The position numbers and the translations under genes are program-made. A model generated the notes under the pieces. The model ran no database searches and was not told where the DNA came from. It saw only the letters and a list, made by a program, of their open reading frames with translations. Of a stretch of DNA of 64,000 bases, positions 26,135-34,653 are shown in pieces. Numbering within the stretch: the stretch's first letter is position 1; the number at the start of each line of letters is the position of its first letter. The DNA comes from Sarcina ventriculi (lineage in GTDB: Bacteria > Bacillota > Clostridia > Clostridiales > Clostridiaceae): the NCBI RefSeq assembly GCF_900456775.1, contig NZ_UAUL01000007.1:372001-436000 (forward strand), read 5' to 3'.

Positions 26135-27340
26135 CTATAATATTGAAATTATATAATCTGCTGCCCTTGTTACATCTTGTTCTGATTCTTCATTTAATGA
26201 AAATCTAACTCTTACTGGGAAATTAACATCTATCATTCCTGTTGATTTTATTATTGAAGATGTATTTAAAACATTACCATTAGTTTCATTTAAATAGTCT
26301 TGAATTATTTCAATAGGCTCTCCACTCCATCCAAATGAACCAAATGCACCTAAAACTTTACCTTCTAAGTTCATATCCTTTAATTTTTTTAATACATTTT
26401 CAATAGAACCTATTAAATCACCATATTTTGTTGATGTTCCAAATAAAACCGCATCTGATGCTTTAATAGAATCCAATATTTCATTTTCATCAGTTTTATC
26501 CGCGTTAAATATAGCAACTTCAACTTCTTCAGCCTCAAATAGTTCTTTAAATTTTTCAGCAATTTTCTTTGTTGAATTTCTCATTGTTGTATAAACTATT
26601 GTAGCCTTTTTTCCTTTTTGAGTTTGTTTACTCTTTTCATCATATATAGAAATATATTTATCAATATCTTCATCTAAAATATAACCATGAGATGGCGCTA
26701 TCATATCTATATCTAATTCTTTTATCATAGACATCATAGGTCTTACATATTTTCTATGTGGTGACATTATAAGGTCATAATATACTGTAAATGCTTCTGT
26801 TATGTCTTTTTCTGCTTTGCTCACAAAATATTCTTTCGCTGTTAAATGTGTACTAAATATATCGCATGGGAATAATGTTTTATCTTCTATGCAATAAGTA
26901 ATCATTGTTTCTTCTGTATGAAGAAATGGTGTAATTCTAAATAATAACGTTTTTCCACCAATATCAAGAGTATCTCTATCCTTTACAACTAAAAAATTTC
27001 TATCTTGTAATTTATATAATTCTTTTAAATGATAAACAGCTTTTTCACTGCAAACTATTGTTGCATTAGAAGCTTGCTTAGCTAATGAACCTAAAGCCCC
27101 TGAATGGTCTGGTTCTGTATGATTTATAACTATATATTGTATTTCTTTTAAATCAATAAGCTTTTTTAAATTTTCTAAATATTGTTTTGAATATATAAAA
27201 TCTACCGCATCTATTATTGTTGGCTTTTCTGTTTTTAATAAATAACTATTATATGTAGTTCCATCTTCTAATATTAATCTATGAAATGGCACTTTTCTAT
27301 CATCTATAACTCCTACAGAATAAATATTTTCTCCGTTCAT
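26135..27340 (-). CDS. fprA: A-type flavoprotein / flavodiiron protein (FprA family)
   Basis: 401 residues from the ATG at 27338-27340 (AGGAGG eight bases upstream; a GTG directly before it is less likely). The N-terminal metallo-beta-lactamase-like di-iron domain (about 1-245) has HTEPDH (H74, E76, D78, H79) and FLHTEETM; the C-terminal flavodoxin domain (about 250-400) has the FMN loop TTMRNSTKKIA. These enzymes reduce O2 to water or NO to N2O in the cytoplasm of anaerobes. Flavodoxin, a Crp/Fnr regulator and an FAD/NAD reductase follow upstream, a likely electron supply and control set. Confidence 0.94.
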   Translation of the reverse strand: MNGENIYSVGVIDDRKVPFHRLILEDGTTYNSYLLKTEKPTIIDAVDFIYSKQYLENLKKLIDLKEIQYIVINHTEPDHSGALGSLAKQASNATIVCSEKAVYHLKELYKLQDRNFLVVKDRDTLDIGGKTLLFRITPFLHTEETMITYCIEDKTLFPCDIFSTHLTAKEYFVSKAEKDITEAFTVYYDLIMSPHRKYVRPMMSMIKELDIDMIAPSHGYILDEDIDKYISIYDEKSKQTQKGKKATIVYTTMRNSTKKIAEKFKELFEAEEVEVAIFNADKTDENEILDSIKASDAVLFGTSTKYGDLIGSIENVLKKLKDMNLEGKVLGAFGSFGWSGEPIEIIQDYLNETNGNVLNTSSIIKSTGMIDVNFPVRVRFSLNEESEQDVTRAADYIISIL

Positions 27341-27417
27341 CACTATTTCCTCCTAAACTAATTGATATCTTCTAAGTTAATCTATAAGTAAATTATATGT
27401 AATATTTCTTATAATTT

Positions 27418-27436
27418 ATGTGATTTAACTCAAAAC
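27418..27436. promoter_or_regulatory. Shared motif upstream of fprA (possible Crp/Fnr site)
   Basis: ATGTGATTTAACTCAAAAC, 78-96 bp before the start. Related sequences occur at 28146-28166 and 29860-29879, upstream of the two other electron-transfer genes of this cluster. The TGTGA core resembles a CRP half-site. The second half is poor, so this is tentative. Confidence 0.3.
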
Positions 27437-27552
27437 TTGTAAAATGATTTATAATTTTATATAAAAATAGTAGGTAAGCATTAGCAAACCTACTTAATCT
27501 ATCTAAACTATCTATCACCTAGAATTAAAATATAATTATATTAAACTATATC

Positions 27553-27972
27553 TTATTGTTGTGCTATTAATTTTCCAAATTCAACGCACTTAGCTTCATC
27601 TTCACCTTCTGGTGATTCCATAACTGATAAACTTTCGCCTACTATTTCTCCACCATATGATTTAATTCTTTCTTCTAAATTAGTTAAGTATTCTCCTTCG
27701 CCCCATCCCCATGAGCCAAATAAAGCTACTTTTTTACCTTGTATTTTTCCTTCTAAAGATTGTACAAAAGGTTCAACTTGAGTTTCTTCTAATTCTTCTG
27801 TTCCAGAAGCTGGGCTACCTAATATAATTACTTTTTCATCATTTAAATTATCAATTGAAATATTATCTAATTCAACTAATTCTGCTTTTTTCCCACCTTC
27901 TTCAATTCCTTTAGCTATTAATTCAGCCATCTTTTGTGTATTTCCTGTTTGACTCCAATAAATTACTTTCAT
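27553..27972 (-). CDS. Flavodoxin
   Basis: 139 residues, typical short-chain flavodoxin. FMN phosphate loop SQTGNTQKMA (7-16), the W-containing loop GSWGWGEGEY near 86-95, and an acidic surface (pI visibly low). One-electron carrier in the cytoplasm, here probably between the FAD/NAD reductase at 29060 and the flavodiiron protein at 26135, or for other reductases. Confidence 0.93.
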   Translation of the reverse strand: MKVIYWSQTGNTQKMAELIAKGIEEGGKKAELVELDNISIDNLNDEKVIILGSPASGTEELEETQVEPFVQSLEGKIQGKKVALFGSWGWGEGEYLTNLEERIKSYGGEIVGESLSVMESPEGEDEAKCVEFGKLIAQQ

Positions 27973-28145
27973 TTTTTTCTCTCCTTATCTATCTTTTATT
28001 TTTAGCAAACACCATGGATAGGTGTCTATTTATATCATTTTCAACGAATTTATTATTATAAATTAATATTTTATGTATTAAGTTTGTCCTTGATTTGTTT
28101 GGACTTAACTTATGAGTTAATTATATATCCTATCTCTATTAAAAA

Positions 28146-28166
28146 ATATGATTCAAATTACAAAAC
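28146..28166. promoter_or_regulatory. Shared motif upstream of flavodoxin (possible Crp/Fnr site)
   Basis: ATATGATTCAAATTACAAAA at 28146-28165, just after the Crp/Fnr gene stop and about 180 bp before the flavodoxin start. Matches the motifs at 27418 and 29860 in the form ATRTGATTYAAMTYA. Confidence 0.3.
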
Positions 28167-28172
28167 AAAATT

Positions 28173-28886
28173 TTATATATAATCTCTTAATCTTTCCTCA
28201 TCTAAAATTATTATTTGTTTCACCCTAGGTATCTTTATCAACCCTTCATCTTCAAATTTTTTAAGCTTTCTACTCATAGTTTCTCTAGTTACACCAATAC
28301 AATTTGCCATATCTTCTCTAGACATTGATACAGTAAATTCATTTTTTCCTCTATTTCCACCCTCATATCTTTCCAATAAATCTATTAATAAATATGCAAC
28401 TCTTGAATCAGCATCATTGGTAGCTAAATTTTGTGCTAAATTCTCAGCATTTGTTAATCTCTCTCCAGCACTTTCTAAAAACTTTATTCCTATTTTAGGA
28501 TTTCTTTCTATTATTTTTTTCATAGAATCGTTATTAATAACACATATTTTACAATCCTTTATTGTCTGAGCATTAAAATGATAAATGCTACAACTCAATA
28601 AATTTAATTCACCAAAAAACTCACCTTCAGATAATATATGTAATATTTGTTCCTTACCCTCTTTTGTATATTTGTATAATTTAACTTTTCCCTCATTAAC
28701 AAAAAACATATTATTTGCTTGATTTCCTTCTCTAAATAACGTTTCCCCTTTGCTATACACCCTGTGATCAATTTGACCTATCACTTCAGCTAATTCATCT
28801 TCCACCAAATTTTCAAACATAGGAATTTTACTCGCACAATATTTTCCTCTACATCCATCACAACAATTCATATGATTTTTATCCAT
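28173..28886 (-). CDS. Crp/Fnr-family regulator with N-terminal Cys cluster
   Basis: 237 residues from the ATG at 28884-28886 (AAGGAG eight bases before it). The N-terminus has C8, C9, C12 and C17 (CCDGCRGKYC), then a cyclic-nucleotide-binding-like beta-roll (about 20-135) and a Crp-type winged helix (about 160-235; SREDMANCIGVTRETMSRKL). The Cys cluster suggests an Fe-S or thiol redox sensor, as in Fnr or HcpR-like proteins. It sits within the flavodiiron/flavodoxin/reductase cluster and is likely its O2- or NO-responsive regulator; this is inference. Confidence 0.88.
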   Translation of the reverse strand: MDKNHMNCCDGCRGKYCASKIPMFENLVEDELAEVIGQIDHRVYSKGETLFREGNQANNMFFVNEGKVKLYKYTKEGKEQILHILSEGEFFGELNLLSCSIYHFNAQTIKDCKICVINNDSMKKIIERNPKIGIKFLESAGERLTNAENLAQNLATNDADSRVAYLLIDLLERYEGGNRGKNEFTVSMSREDMANCIGVTRETMSRKLKKFEDEGLIKIPRVKQIIILDEERLRDYI

Positions 28887-28950
28887 AACGCACACTCCTT
28901 GTAGCCACTTATATTCTTAAACTTCTAGTGTTAATAGTTTCTTATAAAAG

Positions 28951-28985
28951 AAAAAAGTAATTAGATTATATTCTAATTACTTTTT
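28951..28985 (-). terminator. Terminator of the FAD/NAD reductase gene
   Basis: Perfect 14-bp stem AAAAAGTAATTAGA / TCTAATTACTTTTT with a 6-base loop. It isolates this gene from the Crp/Fnr gene downstream. Confidence 0.87.
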
Positions 28986-29059
28986 CAACTAAATTATACT
29001 ATTTTATTTATTGCCATTAAGTAACATATGTTACCAATATCTATTTATTATACTAAAAA

Positions 29060-29791
29060 CTATTTAAAAAATTCAAAATGTATATTTTCTTCTTTTACCC
29101 CCATTTCTAAAAGGATATTTTTTATAGCTTCCATAAATCCAGCTGGCCCACAGAAATAGAATTCACTATCCTTGTCCAAATTTTCTTCCATCCATTGTTT
29201 ATTTATTCTTCCTTTTATATAGTCAATATCTGTACGTGTTCCTTCTTCTATATCACTATAAAATACTATACTCTTCATATTGCTGTTTTCATCAGCTAAT
29301 TGTTCTACTTCTTCTTTAAAACTATGAGTTTTTGGATTTTGTGTACTATATATAAATTGAACATTCTTAGATGTATTAGCTGCCTCATAAGCCATAGCTA
29401 ACATAGGAGTAATTCCTATACCACCTGATAATAATACGATTTTCTTATCGTTATCCTTTAATGTAAATTTGCCTAATGGAGATGTTATTTCAACAGTATC
29501 ACCTATATGAACTTCATCTGCCAATACCTTACTAACATATCCATTTTCTTCTCTCTTTACACTTATTCTATAAAAATCTGCTCTATAATTTATGGATAAA
29601 GTATATTGTCTAGGTGGAGTATATTTGCCATCTGCTCTTTTAATTCTTATGGCTATATGTTGACCTGCTGTATATTCTGGTAATATCTCATCATTCATTC
29701 CTTTTAAATAATAAGAAAATATCCCCTTACCTTCTTCTTCTTTTTCAACTAACTTAACTTCTTTAAATCCTTTCCATCTTAAATCGCTCAT
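29060..29791 (-). CDS. FAD/NAD(P)-binding oxidoreductase, flavohaemoglobin-reductase-like
   Basis: 243 residues, a stand-alone ferredoxin-NADP reductase module. FAD-binding barrel (about 1-110, RQYTLS at 61-66) and NAD-binding domain (GGIGITPMLAM near 122-132, FCGPAGFM near 213-220). It equals the reductase half of Hmp without the globin and without a 2Fe-2S domain. Probable donor from NADH to flavodoxin, rubredoxin or the flavodiiron protein. Monocistronic, with a terminator directly downstream. Confidence 0.88.
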   Translation of the reverse strand: MSDLRWKGFKEVKLVEKEEEGKGIFSYYLKGMNDEILPEYTAGQHIAIRIKRADGKYTPPRQYTLSINYRADFYRISVKREENGYVSKVLADEVHIGDTVEITSPLGKFTLKDNDKKIVLLSGGIGITPMLAMAYEAANTSKNVQFIYSTQNPKTHSFKEEVEQLADENSNMKSIVFYSDIEEGTRTDIDYIKGRINKQWMEENLDKDSEFYFCGPAGFMEAIKNILLEMGVKEENIHFEFFK

Positions 29792-29859
29792 AATTTGCCT
29801 CCTGCTAAGTGTTTATACGTTCTAACTAATTACTATTATAACTAAAGATAATAATAATT

Positions 29860-29879
29860 ATGTGATTCAAATTAAAAAC
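29860..29879. promoter_or_regulatory. Shared motif upstream of the FAD/NAD reductase (possible Crp/Fnr site)
   Basis: ATGTGATTCAAATTAAAAAC, 69-88 bp before the gene start. Third member of the motif set described at 27418. Confidence 0.3.
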
Positions 29880-29963
29880 GATAATTATTATTTTTATTTT
29901 TTTATATTACTTTAATAATCTATAAATATATATTATTAAAATATTACGTACTACTTTTTCTAA

Positions 29964-30578
29964 TTATTTAATAAACTTAACCTTAGAATAAAGCCCCTTT
30001 AAAGCATTATCCTTTCTTTCATTAAATAAAACTTTATTTTGTTCAAACAAATTATTTCCTTCTGCATCAATAGAAACAATTAATGGCCCGAATTCCTTCA
30101 CACGACACACCCATAAAGTTTCAGGCATACCTAAGTCTTGCCAATATTCATTTTCTATTTCTTCTACAGTTGTAGCTGCTAAAACGGCACATCCTGCTGG
30201 GAAAACACAATGTATAGCTTTATTTTCACGACATCCTGCTTCTGTATTAGGTCCCATACCACCTTTACCTACAATAAGTTTAACACCTGTTTTCTCAATA
30301 AATTCCTTCTCGAATTTTTCCATACGCATACTTGTAGTAGGTCCCACAGAAATCATTTCATATTTATTATCTTTACCATCTATTTTTTTAACAATAGGTC
30401 CTGCATGAAAAATAGCTCCTCCTTGAAGATTAACAGGCAACTCTCTTCCATACTCAATTAATCTACGATGTGCTACATCACGACAAGTTACTATATGACC
30501 ATTAAGATAAATAACATCTCCTGCTTTAATATCTTTTAAATCTTCATCTGAAATTGGAGTATTTAAAATTTTCTTCAT
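29964..30578 (-). CDS. ttdB: L(+)-tartrate dehydratase beta subunit
   Basis: 204 residues. Matches E. coli TtdB along its whole length as I recall that sequence (e.g. [46 protein letters not shown]). With the alpha subunit it dehydrates L(+)-tartrate to oxaloacetate; a class I fumarase role is the alternative because the families are related. The start overlaps the ttdA stop by 4 bp (ATGA), giving translational coupling. Confidence 0.88.
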   Translation of the reverse strand: MKKILNTPISDEDLKDIKAGDVIYLNGHIVTCRDVAHRRLIEYGRELPVNLQGGAIFHAGPIVKKIDGKDNKYEMISVGPTTSMRMEKFEKEFIEKTGVKLIVGKGGMGPNTEAGCRENKAIHCVFPAGCAVLAATTVEEIENEYWQDLGMPETLWVCRVKEFGPLIVSIDAEGNNLFEQNKVLFNERKDNALKGLYSKVKFIK

Positions 30579-31474
30579 AATTTTGCCCCCCTGTGTGTAA
30601 TTACTTCATAACTTAAATCTTTATTAAAAACTATTGTTCCTCTACGATGTGACCAACATCCTACATTAACAGCTACCGAAATTACTGATGGATGGCGTGC
30701 TGAATTTTCAATATTTACACCCATAACTGATTTACTTCCGCGTAATCCTTGAGGTCCAAGTTTAAGCGAATCAATAGCAGTTACTAATTCATCTTCTAAT
30801 TTTGCAATTATTTTATTACTATTGTGACTTCCTACTTGACGCATAAGTGCACGTTTTGACATATAAGCCGCTGCATCAATTGTGGAGCCAACCCCTATAC
30901 CTACCAATAATGGAGGACAAGCATTAAGCCCATAAGAAGTCATAATATCTAATACAAATTTAACTATCCCTTCATATCCTTCACTTGGCATTAATGTTTT
31001 TCCTTGCCCTGGAAGTGAACAACCACCTCCTGCCATATAAATATCTAATTCTAATTTATCACTATTAGGCATGATATCCCAATATACCCACGGTGATTTA
31101 CTTCCTACATTTGTTCCTGTATTAACCTCATCAAAAGTTTCTACTGTATTATGTCTCAATGGTGCCTTTTTAGTTGCAATACTAACAGCATCTTTTAAAA
31201 CCTTACTTAAATCATCAATATATGGAAACTTTGAACCTACACGGACAAACATTTGGATTAATCCAGTATCTTGGCAAGAAGGTCTATTTAATTCCTCTGC
31301 CTTTTCTTGATTTTTTACCATAGCTTCATAAATCATTTTAGCCATTGGCTCAGTTTCTTCTTCACTTAATGCCTTAAGCTTAACCATAACATCATCTGGA
31401 AGACGCTTACCTATTATACATGTAAAGTTTGCAATTAAATTAGTTAACTCATCTAATGCTTCTTTTCTTTCCAT
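30575..31474 (-). CDS. ttdA: L(+)-tartrate dehydratase alpha subunit (Fe-S)
   Basis: 299 residues from the ATG at 31472-31474 (AAGGAGG nine bases upstream; the ATG two codons earlier is too close). Cys-containing motifs [19 protein letters not shown] and [10 protein letters not shown] are those that hold the 4Fe-4S cluster in this family; [10 protein letters not shown] and [13 protein letters not shown] also match TtdA rather than fumarase. First gene of ttdAB. No tartrate transporter is nearby. The AraC gene at 31823, upstream on the same strand, is a candidate regulator. Confidence 0.88.
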   Translation of the reverse strand: MERKEALDELTNLIANFTCIIGKRLPDDVMVKLKALSEEETEPMAKMIYEAMVKNQEKAEELNRPSCQDTGLIQMFVRVGSKFPYIDDLSKVLKDAVSIATKKAPLRHNTVETFDEVNTGTNVGSKSPWVYWDIMPNSDKLELDIYMAGGGCSLPGQGKTLMPSEGYEGIVKFVLDIMTSYGLNACPPLLVGIGVGSTIDAAAYMSKRALMRQVGSHNSNKIIAKLEDELVTAIDSLKLGPQGLRGSKSVMGVNIENSARHPSVISVAVNVGCWSHRRGTIVFNKDLSYEVITHRGAKL

Positions 31475-31654
31475 AACCATAATCCTCCTTACAAATAAAC
31501 GATATTTTATATAAATCTTATGTAAAATTTAACTTTCCTCTAAAATTAATTTAACAAATTAAATAAAACCTAACTATCCATTATTTAATACACAAAGAAA
31601 AGTTTTCCCTTTGAATATTTCTAATCCCTAAAAATAAACATAAAAATAATATAA

Positions 31655-31704
31655 AAAAACCCTTGTCTTTTACTTTTAAAATACTGCAAAAAACAAGGGT
31701 TTTT
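31655..31704 (-). terminator. Terminator upstream of ttdA (after the AraC gene)
   Basis: Stem AAAAACCCTTGT / ACAAGGGTTTTT with a 26-base loop and a T-run on either strand. Confidence 0.65.
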
Positions 31705-31745
31705 AAAATATATAATTTATTTTTTTGTTTATAGAATATGTAATT

Positions 31746-31784
31746 TAAATCTAAATATTTTTTAATAGAAAATATTTAGATTTA
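31746..31784. repeat. Perfect 16-bp inverted repeat downstream of the AraC gene
   Basis: Arms TAAATCTAAATATTTT / AAAATATTTAGATTTA with a 7-base loop. On the plus strand it is followed by AGC and eight T, yet no plus-strand gene ends here; on the minus strand it lacks a T-run. It may be an RNA-end stabiliser or antisense stop. Confidence 0.6.
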
Positions 31785-31822
31785 GCTTTTTTTTATTTTA
31801 ATTTTAAAACTCTAATCTTCTT

Positions 31823-32923
31823 TTATAAATCTTTAAGACCTTTTTCTAAACAATTTGTTGTTTGTGACAACTCCTCACTTAACCTTTTAAATTTAGCTGT
31901 TAATTCTTCTATATTTTTAAAAGTCTTATTAAATTTATCATTTCTCTCTATTAAATCACTTTTTTTATCACTTTCTAAAGAATCCTTATTTATACTAGCT
32001 ATATAGCTTTTAAGTTTATTATTAATTTCTGTATTATCAATAGAAATAAATTGTTTCTTAAAGTTAATATCATTTTTTATATTTTCACTTTTTAATTGAT
32101 TTTTATATTCTGTAAGCGCTTTGCCAAAGTTATCTCTAAAAGCTAAATTAAAAGCCTTTATATCAGGAAACCCATTTTCTAATGCAATTTCTAATATTTT
32201 ATCATTTGATTGGCTTAACTGCCTTGTTGCTTCTCTAAGCCTTATTCTTGTTAAATAATCATAAAAATTAATACCTAAATTCATTTTAAAGAATTGAGAT
32301 ACATAGTTACTATTATAACCACTTTCTTTAGCCAAGTTTTCTAGTGTTATTTTCTTTTTATAATTTTTATCTATATACTTAATCATCTTATTAATAGCAT
32401 TTAAATTTTTTTCATTTTTTATAAAAGACTTACTTTTAATTTTTGTAGGCGGAAAATAGAACACAATAGTACGCAATAAAGAATAAAAAGCACTGTCAAA
32501 AAATAATTTATTCTCTGACTTTTCCTTATTAAAATATAAGATCATTTCTGAAAGATAAGACCTTATTAAAGCAAATGACTTTTGATTTTTAGTTTCTTTT
32601 GTCGAATATAGATTAAAAGATAATAATTCTACATTTTCATAATAATCCTTTAAAAATACAGGGTCTATATGAATAGCCATAGCAATGCTATCTGGCTCTT
32701 GCGCTAACGTTGCATGCCCCATATTTGAATTAATCAATATCATATCATCTTCCTCTAAAATTCTACTCTCACCATCTGCACAAACTTCTATCTTACCATT
32801 CATAACAAGTAGTAATTCCAAATCATTATGCCAATTATAGTGATATGAACCAATTGTATAAATATATTGCTTTAAACTTATCCCTTTATTAGCTTTGTTA
32901 TACGAATAATAAAATTCATTCAA
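31823..32923 (-). CDS. AraC-family regulator with C-terminal coiled-coil extension, TTG start
   Basis: 366 residues from TTG at 32921-32923, chosen because GAGGTG lies six bases before it; the in-frame ATG at 32944 has no ribosome site. N-terminal cupin (about 15-95; HYNWHNDLELLLV), double HTH (about 185-285) and an unusual extra 80 residues, Lys/Glu-rich and helical (about 290-366). AraC proteins normally end at the second HTH. Its promoter region carries a 13-bp direct repeat suited to autoregulation. ttdAB lies downstream and is the likely target. Confidence 0.85.
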   Translation of the reverse strand: MNEFYYSYNKANKGISLKQYIYTIGSYHYNWHNDLELLLVMNGKIEVCADGESRILEEDDMILINSNMGHATLAQEPDSIAMAIHIDPVFLKDYYENVELLSFNLYSTKETKNQKSFALIRSYLSEMILYFNKEKSENKLFFDSAFYSLLRTIVFYFPPTKIKSKSFIKNEKNLNAINKMIKYIDKNYKKKITLENLAKESGYNSNYVSQFFKMNLGINFYDYLTRIRLREATRQLSQSNDKILEIALENGFPDIKAFNLAFRDNFGKALTEYKNQLKSENIKNDINFKKQFISIDNTEINNKLKSYIASINKDSLESDKKSDLIERNDKFNKTFKNIEELTAKFKRLSEELSQTTNCLEKGLKDL

Positions 32924-32959
32924 AATTTCCACCTCTAAATACATGTTTTATATATCTAT

Positions 32960-33027
32960 ATTGTAGAATTTTCAAAATACAATGGTCAAGGTTTATCACA
33001 GTAATTTACTATAATTCAAAATACAAT
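32960..33027 (-). promoter_or_regulatory. AraC-gene promoter with 13-bp direct repeats
   Basis: Minus strand TTGACC (32989-32984), an 18-bp spacer, TACAAT (32965-32960). TTCAAAATACAAT occurs twice on the plus strand (32971-32983 and 33015-33027), spaced 44 bp, about four helical turns: one copy in the spacer, one upstream of the -35. AraC-type regulators bind direct repeats, so autoregulation is likely. Confidence 0.6.
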
Positions 33028-33161
33028 TATCCAACATTTTCTCCTCTAATTTAAAAGTTAGCTACAAAGAATCGTCTTTAAGTATCTCACAATATTTTTA
33101 AAAACTATTTATATCAAATTATGATTAAAAATAAACCTACCAAAATTAACATGTATTTAAA

Positions 33162-33464
33162 TTATTTATAATATCCATATTCACAAAGTAAATCAAAACA
33201 ACTATTTACCTCATCATCTGTAAAAAGTTCTGCATACTTTGGTTTAGTTATAATGGCTTCCATAGTAAGGTCAATGCGTCCTGCGTTTTGTAGTTTATCA
33301 AAACTATCAGAAATATTATTTTTCCTTATAATTTCTTTTGCTGTTTTTACTCCACCAAATTTTGATATTGTATTTAAAAATCTTGTTGCATTATATCCAT
33401 ACTCTTTTTGTGCTATTTCACAAGCTTTAACAAGTTCTTCCTCAAATCTTTTTTCCAACATCAT
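33162..33464 (-). CDS. Small conserved helical protein of unknown function
   Basis: 100 residues from the ATG at 33462-33464 (GGAG six bases upstream; the ATG at 33476 is too close to its purine run). Contains the pattern EEELVKACEIAQKEYGYNAT, then IDLTMEAIITKPKYAELFT and a C-terminal EYGYYK. I recall this pattern as a common stand-alone or C-terminal domain in Firmicutes without a firm function. No membrane or signal segment. Monocistronic, no informative neighbour. Confidence 0.7.
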   Translation of the reverse strand: MMLEKRFEEELVKACEIAQKEYGYNATRFLNTISKFGGVKTAKEIIRKNNISDSFDKLQNAGRIDLTMEAIITKPKYAELFTDDEVNSCFDLLCEYGYYK

Positions 33465-33522
33465 AAATTTCTCCATTCTCTTATTTTTTTGTTTTATTAT
33501 ACTATAAGTTAAATTTCACATC

Positions 33523-33559
33523 AAAAATAGAGTATTACCTTAAAGGTAATACTCTATTT
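33523..33559 (-). terminator. Terminator of manA
   Basis: Perfect 15-bp stem AAATAGAGTATTACC / GGTAATACTCTATTT, short loop, T-run on the minus strand. Confidence 0.9.
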
Positions 33560-33566
33560 CTAATAT

Positions 33567-34502
33567 CTATACATAACTTTTTAATACTGTTAATGTACCC
33601 TCTATAATGTACTCTCCTAAACTTGCGGGTATGAATATACTATCACCTTTTTTAATATAAACATCTTCTTTACCCTTGCACTTAATATATCCCTCTCCGT
33701 CAACACAAGTAAAAATAAAGAATTTATTTATATCACTACTCTCCGTAACACTTTTATTAATGATGTATTTTTCTATCGTAAAGTATTCGCTAGTACATAA
33801 AACTCCTTTTTCATATCCCTCAAATTTATCTAACCTATTTTTACTCTCATTTATAGCATTTAAATTAAAATCAATAACATCTAATGATTTTTCAATATGA
33901 AGTTCTCTAGGTCTACCATAATCGTAAATTCTATATGTTATATCACTACTTTGTTGTATCTCAGCAATAATTGCCCCTTCACATATAGCATGAACTAACC
34001 CACTTTTTATTAAAAAACAATCACCCTTTTTAATATCTATCTTATTTAAATAACTTTCTGTATTATTTTCCCTTATCGCCTTCTCAAAAATGCTTCTATC
34101 ACAATTTTTAGTTCCAACTATTAAAGAAGCATTTGGTTTAGCATCAATAACATACCAAGCTTCTGTTTTTCCTAATGAATTTTCAACTCTCTTAGCATAC
34201 TCATCATTTGGATGCACTTGAACTGATAACCTGTCTTTAGAGTTTATTAATTTTACTAACAAAGGAAATTCTTTATTTGCTAAAGTTTTTCCTACGAATT
34301 TTTCACCATATTCACTAATTAATTCTTTAAAGGTTTTGCCTTTAAACTCTCCATTAGCAACTATGCTCATTCCATTATCATGACAAGCTATATCCCAACT
34401 TTCACCAATATCTCCTTCAGGAAGATTTTCTCTAAAACTTTCTAAATCTCTTCCTCCCCAAATTTTTTTATAATATAAATTTTCAAATTTTATTGGATAC
34501 AT
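33567..34502 (-). CDS. manA: Mannose-6-phosphate isomerase, class I
   Basis: 311 residues, the short Firmicute form. Interconverts mannose-6-phosphate and fructose-6-phosphate with Zn2+. Seen: KIWGGRDL at the N-terminus, SVQVHPNDEYA (metal-ligand region) and SGLVHAICEGAIIAEIQQSSD (His and Glu ligands). A strong GGAGAGGG ribosome site precedes ATG. Monocistronic with its own terminator; no PTS genes nearby. Confidence 0.92.
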   Translation of the reverse strand: MYPIKFENLYYKKIWGGRDLESFRENLPEGDIGESWDIACHDNGMSIVANGEFKGKTFKELISEYGEKFVGKTLANKEFPLLVKLINSKDRLSVQVHPNDEYAKRVENSLGKTEAWYVIDAKPNASLIVGTKNCDRSIFEKAIRENNTESYLNKIDIKKGDCFLIKSGLVHAICEGAIIAEIQQSSDITYRIYDYGRPRELHIEKSLDVIDFNLNAINESKNRLDKFEGYEKGVLCTSEYFTIEKYIINKSVTESSDINKFFIFTCVDGEGYIKCKGKEDVYIKKGDSIFIPASLGEYIIEGTLTVLKSYV

Positions 34503-34653
34503 ACCCCCACCCTCTCCATATGAAATCTTTTTCTACTTTATCTACTGATATTTTATCACCATTTTAATATAACTGAAAAGTCTTTATTCCATCTAAAGAT
34601 TACAGGGGTAATCCCTTTCTTTTCTACATCTGTTGAAGTAATCACCATAATTT

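Larger units (their letters stand above)
31475..31822. other. Intergenic region upstream of ttdA
   Basis: 348 bp. It holds the ttdA promoter, which I cannot place exactly, the AraC-gene terminator at 31655-31704 and a second perfect 16-bp inverted repeat at 31746-31784. No open frame. Confidence 0.6.

Noticed and set aside
30210-30461. An 83-residue plus-strand frame opposite ttdB
   Set aside because: Shadow of a well-supported gene; His/Phe/Cys-rich composition typical of antisense reading.
30575-31474. Class I fumarase alpha subunit as product name
   Set aside because: The sequence and subunit sizes fit TtdA/TtdB better than fumarase along the full length; fumarase remains a minor alternative.
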